Assembly: GCF_032854445.1 (NCBI RefSeq)
Contig: NC_088301.1
Coordinates: forward strand, 50,951,187 to 51,015,186
Length of the DNA stretch: 64,000 bases
Source of the DNA: Liolophura sinensis
Taxonomy: Eukaryota > Mollusca > Polyplacophora > Chitonida > Chitonidae
Direction of reading: 5' to 3'
Shown here: positions 54,396-64,000 of the stretch, one piece after another
How the letters are laid out: every line of letters begins with the position of its first letter
How positions within the stretch are numbered: the stretch's first letter is position 1
Made by a program: the position numbers and the translations under genes
Notes under the pieces: generated by a model
What the model saw: only the letters and a program-made list of their open reading frames with translations
Told to the model about the DNA's origin: nothing
The model's database searches: none

Positions 54396-55474
54396 ATGAT
54401 TATTTTAAAGATGGAGAGAATTTTGCTGCCTCTGATGATAGTCCTCTTGTCCCACAGAGCACTTGGACTCTTTTTTCAAAGAAGTAAGTAGCTTCCTACA
54501 GATAACAAACAGATTTTATATATCGGGTAGAGATGCGTTGTGTTGCACTGGTCGCATGTTCTAATCTAAGTTCGTTTCTTACCTGAACAATATTTTATTA
54601 TATTATCAGGTAACCACAGGTTACGTAATTTAGGTAGACCTGTCTCTGCATTGACTTCCTCGTGAGGCGGATCGACTTGTAGCTGGATGTGAATGTTAAG
54701 GGTGATTCCTGGACCCTATTGTCTGTATGAATTGATGGGAATTTTTAAATTAGGAACATTTGTGAGTTCAAGAGAATAAATGAATCGCATTTCTGGCATG
54801 AAGCGACGTAGCGACGTTTTGTAGTGATAGATCAATTAACAATTGCTTAACCTCGAGCCACGGCTTGACTTACGACACATTAAGACAACCTGTGAGCGAA
54901 ATGTCGCAGGTAATCTTCGTGAATATTCGTAATCTTCGCACGACAGACCATACGGGATCTTGATGAATTTGAATATCATCAGGCAATAGGAGCGGTCGAA
55001 TAGATGTACATAAATCATGCGTAATCTAAATAGATCGATCTTTGTCGTAAGAGATAAATGCGAGCAAGATGGATAGCATGTACGTAATCGTTTTTCTAAC
55101 CAAGTGCCTTTGATATCAAGCAATTAAGTGACTACCGCGGGTGACCAAGTCGATGGGTCGTATGCAGTGTTAAGTGGGAAGCTGTCGTATGGGCATGCTT
55201 GGCTGAACAATGTATTTTTTCTCATTATTTATGCTGAACTCAACGTTATTTGACAGGCAAATGTCAAGGGAAGACCTACTATCCAAGGTTTCAGTTGTGC
55301 TGCTGGGGAGTGACTGGTCCGAAACTACCGTTTGTGCAACCCAGATGCTGCGGTACGAAAGTGTACGGGGCCAAAGTTAGTGGGTGTTGTGGACTTCGGG
55401 TCTATACCCGCCTTCTTCAGAAGTGCTGCAATTCGGAAATGAGTGTCGTTAGATTTAAGTTTCAGAGGTGTTAA
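54396..55474 (+). CDS. galaxin-like secreted cysteine-rich protein, copy 1
   Basis: Coding exons 54396-54483 and 55257-55474 join in phase 1 (CAAAGAA|gtaagt, ttgacag|GC) to give 101 residues. An acceptor (tgtatttcag, ending at 54392) lies just before the ATG, so a 5' UTR exon exists upstream. A second ATG at 54411 is equally possible. The N-terminus is a signal peptide (MERILLPLMIVLLSHRALG). The mature part has the galaxin arrangement of paired cysteines spaced by CxGxxYxxxxxxCC-type units: CQGKTYYPRFQLCC, RCCGTKVY, GCCGLRVY, KCC. Galaxins were described from coral skeleton matrix, and related proteins occur in molluscs and in squid symbiosis; the role here is unknown. The paralogue at 59877-61617 has the same layout. 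Confidence 0.75.
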
Positions 55475-55956
55475 CCTGCTCGATATGAACCCAGAAGAAG
55501 CAAATAACCTGGGGCTATATGACACTGGATAATGTCAAATCTGGAATGTAAATTAATTTTCTGCATTAAAAATCATCCTTTGCGTTTGATCTTTATGTCA
55601 CGATTCTTTTGTTGATATGCACGTTCAGGTATGTAGCAATGTGCTTTTGGGCGACTTAATTTCGTTTTTTTATGAAACTTTTTTATATCTAAAGCACTAG
55701 ATTTTATGATGCAACTTAATAGCTTAATATTATACTCAACAATTTGCTGTTTAGCATGCAAGACCTTCAGTAAGCTGAAGCAGGCACACAATTACATGAC
55801 TAACACAACACAACAACTGTATGGTTATAGAGCCTCGCCTCGATAGACAACGACCGAGGATTTTCTGAACTTTTGTTTGCTTAAGCTTGGACATTTCTTG
55901 GGTATTTTTAGCAGGTCACAATACCCACATATTTCATTCTTGCTTCACGTGAACAC

Positions 55957-56020
55957 CATGAAACTGCATGGATAGCTGCACGTAGCTTTAGCTTATGAAC
56001 CTAAGAACTTCATGTCTCTA
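55957..56020. repeat. 64-bp direct repeat, copy 1
   Basis: catgaaactgcatggatagc to cttcatgtctcta, identical by eye to 56466-56529. Confidence 0.9.
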
Positions 56021-56318
56021 ACACATGCAGCAGATAATATCTAGCGCAACCAATATACTTCGCTTACCGCCGTACGGTGATGACTAAGAAGGAATTGCCA
56101 AGACCCACTCAGATTTCGAAGCCTCAAGTACAGTCTGTTGAGCTCCTTCCATGGTCACGTTCTAAGTTATTGTATAATTTCTTAGTTCTTTGGATTGTGT
56201 TAACGTTGTTTTGGAAGGTGGTCTTAAACGTCCATTATGAAAGCCGCCACTGCAGTGAGGTCACTACTCGTCCTCGAACAAGTTTCTGTAACTGAAGGCC
56301 TTTTGCCTCTTGACATGT

Positions 56319-56453
56319 CTGGGGCCCGTTTTTTTGCTACGAATAAGGTGTAACACTACATCAAATGCACCATGGCTACGCATCTCTATAGTATGCGTCG
56401 CTCAGACAATTATGTTTGATAAGCTACACCTTCTTCGCAAAACGGGCCCCTGA
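56319..56453. mobile_element. short MITE with GGGGCCCGTTTT-type inverted ends
   Basis: ctggggcccgtttttttgct at the left and gcaaaacgggcccctgacag at the right are inverted. The inner aaggtgta / tacacctt also pairs. Such ggggcccgttt ends are, from general knowledge, common in marine invertebrate MITEs. Confidence 0.6.
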
Positions 56454-56465
56454 CAGACTTCACGA

Positions 56466-56529
56466 CATGAAACTGCATGGATAGCTGCACGTAGCTTTAG
56501 CTTATGAACCTAAGAACTTCATGTCTCTA
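56466..56529. repeat. 64-bp direct repeat, copy 2
   Basis: Same sequence and orientation as 55957-56020, 509 bp apart, with the MITE between them. Confidence 0.9.
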
Positions 56530-57250
56530 AACACTTCACAAATATAAATTCCGACACGCAGCTTAGCAAATGTCCGTAGACGTAGCTGAAGAGGCCAAGC
56601 ATCTCCTTCCGCTAATATCAGAATGACCTCAAATGGAATTGTCTAATTAGCCGAATCTTACAGAATTATAAGAAGTGAAATAATGATATGAAGCTGCCCG
56701 ACACGTGCAACATAGCATTGGGTGGTTTATGTTTGTTGGCATCTATTGCAATTCTACATTTTTTTGCAAAAACAAAGTACTAAACATTTTACTGCAACCT
56801 TTTAGATCGTTTTTTTTTAACTTACTGTCCATGCATACATAACTACCGGTGGTGATGTATTTCACTTTGATATGTTCAAAATGGCACAGCGCTCTGACAA
56901 GATGAAAAACCCGGTTTTGTACCAACGGGTCCATAGAATGAATGGCGCCTTATTCAGTTATCGATTTGTACAATCATTTCAAACCTATAATCTGGTCAAG
57001 CGAAGCCTATGTGTTTGGAAAAAGAGGCGACATTCCCACATGTACCTTGAGATGATGTCGAGAAAATTAGCTTTTTAATAAAACCAATCATGTAATATAG
57101 GCAGATTACGTCTTCAGCGGATGGAATAGTTATTATTCATCAAAAATTGAAAACAGATGGATAAGTTAACTCTTGACCAGAGAATATTGATCTTACTAAG
57201 GTTGATATAGTACGCATTAATGGAGTTTGAATATTCCACATCGATTCGCC

Positions 57251-57552
57251 TTACCGGCCCCAATAGCACAGTTGGTAGAGCGTCCGCTTCGGGAGCGGTA
57301 GATCAAGGGTCTAGCTTGGCATTCAGCATGCAGGGGATAGCGAAACCACTGGTTGACCCGTATCAGTATAATGGTTCAGGCGGGACGGCTTATTTTCCTT
57401 CGGTAAGGCGTCTCAATGAAGCAGCACTAAATAAAGGCGCGGTGGAGATCCGTTTGCAACAAGCAGGCACATTATATGCACTCTAAGGATTCCTTCGTCG
57501 TCATATGACTGAAAAATTGTTAATTACGACCCCAAGCACTCACTCACTCACT
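57251..57552 (+). mobile_element. full-length tRNA-derived SINE, family D, with target-site duplication
   Basis: The tRNA-like head (tagcacagttggtagagcgt, near 57264) is followed by a conserved body and an (ACTC)n tail. The 9-mer cgattcgcc stands at 57242-57250 and 57553-57561. The long frame over this element is a by-product. Confidence 0.9.
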
Positions 57553-58111
57553 CGATTCGCCCGCATGCATACATTGCACAACAGAAATGTTTAACATTCA
57601 AACGTAAGCATGTTGCGATTTTATTTCGGACGTTCATGCAGGCTGAAGTATATATTTTCAAAAGTAACATTGAAAAGTTTAAATTATAATAATCTTAACC
57701 TGAACTGGTCATGTCCATAAATACATTCATGCATTTGATATATTTTCGAACATAGAAATATACGAATATGTGTATGAGTGTGTACCCACCGAAGACAAAG
57801 ACTATACAGCATGGAGAGCAAAAGCAAAGCAGCGACAGCCGTGTAATAGTTGGTTAAACGTGGTTACACGTAACCGGTGAAATACCGCCTAAAGTTTAAA
57901 TCAGTTAAAATTTTATTTAAATTTTCAGGAATTAAAATGTATAAACACTTTCAACTTATACTCCCCTCATCACCAACTATTCAGAATCAGGAAAACATAG
58001 TGATGTTATTGTAATTTACTAGACTGGTCACTGGTCTAGATCTCCATGAAATGTTTTCTTGTCATGATATTTAATTAACAATCATGAAAACAATGAAAAT
58101 AGACCAGGATT
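57553..58111. other. no gene seen
   Basis: AT-rich sequence without a supported feature. Confidence 0.4.
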
Positions 58112-58385
58112 CAAAGATCCTTAGTCCAGCAAGACAATCCTGGTTTATGTACGAATCACAATACAGAGTCACATGTAGATCAACTGAACTGGCTATTAGA
58201 ATAGACATTTCAAGGTGTGGTTAAAAGTATTGAAGTGTCAATAGACCCATAACAATTTTACCTAGGAAAACAAATCATCCACAATTACAACTTACAGAAA
58301 ACAAATAATGTGAAATGTCAGAAACTGCTGAATCAAATATCCATAATTATATATATGGAAATATATCCATGACTATTTTGATTTT
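58112..58385. repeat. segmental duplication, copy A (SINE-free)
   Basis: About 270 bp matching 62822-63380 in the same orientation (caatcctggtttatgtacga, aatgtgaaat, ctgctgaatcaaatatcca), without the SINE. Confidence 0.85.
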
Positions 58386-59576
<1,191 letters not shown>

Positions 59577-59876
59577 TGATATCAGCTGATAAAACTACAC
59601 ATGTTTAATGCTGCCATTTCTACTGTATTGAGCAGTTTTAATACGTAAGGCCTACCCTACTGGTCGAAGAGTTTAACGAGGTAACGCCAAGATTACAGAC
59701 AAGAAGATCGTACACCCTGAGTGAAATGACATTACCATTAGCATACATCAAGTATCGGACATAAACTTCCATGAATGTTTAAACTTCCCAAAGGGCATCC
59801 AGCTGACATTACGGTGTACAAATGCTCCTTATTAGGAGGCCATCGACAAAAAGGTGAATCGTCGTAAACTTGTTTC

Positions 59877-61617
59877 TTAAGGACATGCTTGGTGTCGAAG
59901 CAGCACAAGACTTCTCTTCGTATCACAGCACTTTCTGTACTGGTATAAGTAAGTACGAGTTCCACAGCAATGAAATCCATGCCCTCTGCTATACACTTTA
60001 GTCCCGCAACATTGCAATCCAGTTAACTTCCGCTGTAAGACGCCATCGCAACACATATGCTCAGCCATGTCGTAGACAATTTCACCACATATACCTACAA
60101 AATAGCGTGAAAATATTAATACAGTGTAAATATCCTCTGTATGCTGTAGTCCTTTACGTCATGGTGTCACATTATCTATAATTGGAACAGTGTGTTCACT
60201 GACGGCATACTATATCTAGTGTTGTAGATATTATACAAAATGATGTAAAATGTGCATATACATTAAATGTTATTCTTAAATGTTATTACATCATGACATC
60301 AAATGGCAGTCAGGTGAAGGAACCTTTGGCAAGTTACTTTTCCATTTGTGACGTGCGGATACGCCAGCCATATATTAATGGAAGAAAACGAATATTAGAT
60401 ATACTAGATGGCCATATAAGCGATACCGACCGCTGATCATCGCAAGTGCCCCTCAATCAGTGGGAGTGGGAAAATGCACGAATTGCTTGCCCAAGCTCAG
60501 TATTAAACACACATCTCAAGTGTGCTGTAGGGATTCAACAATCCCGATTGTTACAAAAGAAACGTGAAACAAAATGTTATACACTTTTGTGTTTGATAAA
60601 GGAAAAAAGTTTGCCTATATAACTGAAATACTCTTGAGTAAGGCCTAAGACATCAATCAAATAAATAAATAAATAAATAAAATATATTTAAAATTATTTA
60701 CATAACTTCATTTTGGGAGAAGGGTTGGGGATTTTTGTCTATAGGTGCCAGGATTAAAGCTACATGTATCGGTGAATGATAATTCCATGCGACTGTTTAA
60801 TACAGTATACATACAGCACTAAAATCCAGATTGCGTGTACCGTAAATCACTTAGACATGCTAAATTTATCTTGTACAGTATTATTGTGATATTGATATTC
60901 AGGCCTACACTACTCTACAGCCAATCAGACATGGCGTAAGACGCCATGCTTGTGTTAAACTAATACCCGTGTGTGATGTATACACGTGACAACTGTAAAG
61001 GGTAACTAGTCAGCTGGATAAAATTGTCTTACGTAGATTTACTGAATACTGACTCAAAATCTCCACCATGTGCTCTACATCATTATGAGGATAGGCCTAT
61101 ACCTCTTAATACTGTTTCACCACAAGCGCAAAAAATGCGCAGAATAGCAAGGAAGGTGTTTACCTTTATAGTCGATATGTGGTCTCGTGTATAGGCAGTC
61201 AACTATGATGTCAAACAATACCCTTCAGGGTTTTTTCTTATTTTGTCGGGAAAAATTCAAGTTGCTCAGATGAGCATTAACAACAGCTTGGTCAGAACAT
61301 CTGTATTTGCATTTTACGTTAAGTTCACAAGGGCTTTTTTGCCCACAACCAAAGGGTGATCTGGTCTAGTGAAGATGATCAAGTACAGATGACCTGTTAG
61401 TAAAGGACATTCATCTGCGTGACATTGTACATTCTCCTTCATTTGGTGCAACGCGCCGAGCCTTTGTCTTATCTTGCACATCTCTACATTGAAAAGAAGT
61501 GCAGAAATTGTTCATATTTAAAATGTTTATGTACTTACCTAATCGACCTGGATTTGTTGTGACTACTGTTACTGCAGAAAGCAAGTAGATGGCCAAAATG
61601 AAGCGAAACATCCCCAT
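59877..61617 (-). CDS. galaxin-like secreted cysteine-rich protein, copy 2
   Basis: Coding exons 61539-61617 and 59877-60094 join in phase 1 (CGATTAG|gtaagt, tttgtag|GT) to give 98 residues. An acceptor (cttattccag) stands just upstream of the ATG, pointing to a 5' UTR exon. The signal peptide is MGMFRFILAIYLLSAVTVVT (a second in-frame ATG lies two codons on). The mature part reads ICGEIVYDMAEHMCC, LQCCGTKVY, HCCGTRTYLYQYRKCCD. It has the same paired-cysteine layout as the plus-strand copy, including the shared CCGTKVY block. Both last exons carry 218 coding nt and the intron phase is the same, so the two are paralogues. They converge, with about 4.4 kb between stop codons. The function is inferred only by family resemblance. 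Confidence 0.75.
60630..60682 (+). mobile_element. SINE family A tail, plus orientation
   Basis: gaaatactcttgagtaaggc, then atcaatcaaataaataaa with an extended AAAT tail. It lies in the intron of galaxin-like copy 2. Confidence 0.7.
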
Positions 61618-62821
61618 CAGTGATTTGACCTGGAATAAGCAGATTAGAATAAATGCCGGTCCTAGAACGTGCACAGACGAATGAATGGGATGCATGAAAA
61701 CCGCGAAGTTTCGTGACACGTATCAGGTTAGGGATGTGTTACAATGTCGTCATATGCGTCAACAGAAAAATCACACCACTGACCTGAATCTATTAGCAAC
61801 TGAGAATCCCTCCCTTGAGATTTGTCATTGGCTGTATGACAAAAGCTGGAAATGGACAGTTCAATAGGAAAATTGTCCGTGAGTTTTTTTCACATGGTCA
61901 GATCTGGAGTATACGTGTGTTTAGTCCTCCCTGAAGCAAAACAGTTGGCTGAAACACGCCACTGAGCAATTAGCTAACTTAACCAGATGGAGGCTGGCAA
62001 TTAACAAGTGGTTGAATGGAGGCCGTACACAAGGATGTATATTGTTTGATTTTTTTTTTAAATTTCAGTAGTAAATTGAAGAAATGTACAAAGGTCTTAC
62101 AGCTTCATCTGAAAAACACACTATGTTTACTATACTTGACATATTCATGTTAATTATATTCCGTGTTATAACAGGACATGTCTCCTCGTGTCCTTCTAAA
62201 GTGACTTGGCAAATATTAATTTCGCAGCGCTGTCACGTGTTGCATGTATACGTTTTTCACACTATCTAATCGAATTTTCACGCCAAATGGATGAAATTAT
62301 ATGCAACGGTCATTTTAAACTATAGCCTACATATTGAAATAGCACAATGATTAACATTTGTTGTCAGTATGTATATTCTATATTGTCAGGTTTCCCCATT
62401 ACATTATATCATAAAAATTTATGTATTCATCAAATGGCACATGCGTATAAGGCTAGTGAAGTCTACCGTTCAGATTGCACGGGACCTTCTTGACAATTAA
62501 GAGCAACGAAACTCACTGCGACCCTTCCACTGTCAATAAACATGTTACCGTCCCTCTTTTTGAAAACACATTCATAAAATCTTTAATATGGGTGATCAAC
62601 CAAAATTTGAAACTATTTTTGTTAGCTACGAAGACCAGTACACAGAGCCAACAATAGGGCGCTGTTTTGAATCAATGCAGTATCTGACAATATACACGTA
62701 GGCCTACCCTTTCGCTCAAGACTTCTTAAGTAAACTTATATAATACACAAAGCCTAGAAAAGATCCAATACCCCCAAGCGCCACATGCCTGTAATCAAAA
62801 AACGACCAGCTAAGTGCAGGT
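61618..62821. other. upstream region of galaxin-like copy 2; no gene seen
   Basis: Should contain or precede its 5' UTR exon and promoter. No TATA or CCAAT arrangement could be fixed. Confidence 0.35.
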
Positions 62822-63380
62822 ACAAATAGATCCTTAGCCCAGCAACACAATCCTGGTTTATGTACGAATCACAATACAGAGTTAAATGTAGATCAACTGA
62901 ACTGGCTATTGGATTTATTTATTTATTTGATTGGTGTTTTACGCCGTACTCAAGAATATTTCACTCATACGACGGCAGCCAGGCATAATGGTGGGAGAAA
63001 AGCGGGCAGAGTCCGGTGGAAACACATGACCATCAGCAGGTTGCTGACAGACCATCCTGCGTACGGCCGGAGAGGAATCCAGCATGAGTTGGACTTGAAC
63101 TCACAACGACCGCTTTGGTGAGAGACTCCTGGGTCATTGCGCTTCGCCTTTGTGGTAAGCAACTGCGCCACGGAGGCCCCCTGGCTATGAGAATAGACAT
63201 TTCAAGGTATGGTTCCAAGAACTGAAGTGTAAATACACCCATAACAATTTTACCCAGGAAAACAAAGCATCCACAGTTACAACGAACAAAAAACAAATAA
63301 TGTGAAATATCAGCAACTGCTGAATCAAATATCCATACTTATATATATATGGATATATATTCATGACTATTTTGACTTTT
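62822..63380. repeat. segmental duplication, copy B (split by a SINE)
   Basis: Same sequence as 58112-58385, interrupted at ggctat by the SINE at 62910-63180. Confidence 0.85.
62910..63180 (-). mobile_element. full-length SINE family A with target-site duplication
   Basis: Complete from the TTTA-rich tail to the tRNA-like head (complement of gcaactgcgccacggaggcc). The 8-mer ctggctat stands at 62902-62909 and 63181-63188. Copy A of the surrounding duplication shows the empty site. Confidence 0.95.
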
Positions 63381-63510
63381 TAAACTCTGTAGATAGAAAT
63401 AGTATATTTTAAATCACTTGTTAGCAATCTTCCTTCCGAAAATATACATAACTCATGCTTACGGCTGAACACCATATGCCCATGAGTGTAACATATGACG
63501 AATTTTCCCC

Positions 63511-63612
63511 CGAGCTCTGTCGGTTTCCTCCCACCATAATGCTGGCCACCGTCGTATAAGTGAAATATTCTTAAGTACGGCGTAAAACACCAATCAGATA
63601 AATAAATAAATA
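63511..63612 (+). mobile_element. SINE family A, 5'-truncated, plus orientation
   Basis: gagctctgtcggtttcctcc, then accgtcgtataagtgaaata and a tail of aataaataaata. Confidence 0.88.
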
Positions 63613-64000
63613 TAAGCGAATTGCAATCAACACAATGGAGGCATTGAACAGATATTATTTCCTACACTGATGAACGAGTCACTCATGTCCGCACAACTGA
63701 GCTATCCTGCCAGACAAAATCGATTAGCTTGTTACAGTTCAGATAAATGAAGTGAATGATTCTTCACAAATACATTTAACATTTACAGTGCACTGTATAC
63801 TTGGACAATCGATGTTTCGACAACGAAAACACCGAATATATACGAAGATCTGCACTAATAAATCGATCTAGCAGTGAACGAAATCATATTTATTAACTAT
63901 CTCCATATAACTGGACATTAACATGCTAGCCGTTTTCATCTGGGTCAGCAGATCAAAACAGAAACTGTGAGCCTAGACGCCGAGTAGAGAGTTCGAGTTT
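63613..64000. other. no gene seen
   Basis: AT-rich sequence up to the window end. Confidence 0.4.

Larger units (their letters stand above)
55475..57250. other. intergenic sequence between the galaxin-like genes, repeat-rich
   Basis: Holds the paired 64-bp repeats and the MITE at 56319-56453. A 72-codon plus-strand frame at 56077-56295 has one hydrophobic stretch (LYNFLVLWIVLTLFW) but no other support. Confidence 0.35.

Noticed and set aside
57264..57330. tRNA gene candidate (A-box-like tagcacagttggtagagcg)
   Set aside because: It is the head of a full-length SINE with target-site duplication and an ACTC tail, not a stand-alone tRNA.
57220..57486. 88-codon plus-strand ORF
   Set aside because: It lies over the tRNA-derived SINE at 57251-57552 and is a by-product of it.

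Overview
The window is eukaryotic and most likely molluscan. The genes are split by GT-AG introns, the DNA is AT-rich, and microsatellites are long. It is littered with tRNA-derived SINEs of the type whose 3' part reads, on the minus strand, 'gattggtgttttacgccgta'. I associate that type with molluscs from general knowledge; no search was run. No operons, CRISPR arrays, rRNA or intact tRNA genes were seen.

Layout. 0.5-1.5 kb (+): the coding 3' part of an unidentified gene, broken by frame changes, followed by a long AT-rich 3' flank. 8.45-12.37 kb (-): a complete eight-exon GEMIN2 (SMN complex) gene of 267 codons. 16.9-17.7 kb (+): a two-exon gene for a 124-residue single-pass membrane protein with a juxtamembrane cysteine cluster, not recognised. 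27.0-30.5 kb (-): an eight-exon HDHD5/CECR5 (HAD-superfamily hydrolase) gene. Its frame is intact except for one extra base in a homopolymer of the last exon. Upstream of HDHD5, at 31.1, 32.1, 37.6 and 51.1 kb (-), lie short exons with compatible phase. They look like alternative first exons fed by distal promoters, two of them with TATA boxes, and would replace the mitochondrial-type N-terminus. 54.4-55.5 kb (+) and 59.9-61.6 kb (-): two convergent, paralogous galaxin-like genes (signal peptide, then a double-cysteine repeat domain) with the same intron phase and equal-length (218 nt) last coding exons.

Between the genes lie at least four SINE families, several MITE-like inverted-repeat elements (5.5, 19.5, 22.6, 44.6 and 56.3 kb), a 1.25 kb segment with inverted-repeat ends (52.9-54.2 kb), minisatellites of 35 bp and 49 bp units, and a segmental duplication (58.1 and 62.8 kb) in which only one copy carries a SINE insertion.

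The genes do not form one pathway. GEMIN2 acts in snRNP assembly and HDHD5 is a predicted mitochondrial hydrolase. Galaxin-like proteins are secreted cysteine-rich proteins linked in other animals to biomineral matrix or host-microbe interaction. The most interesting points are the galaxin-like pair with its repeated TATA promoter-like modules and the alternative HDHD5 N-termini.
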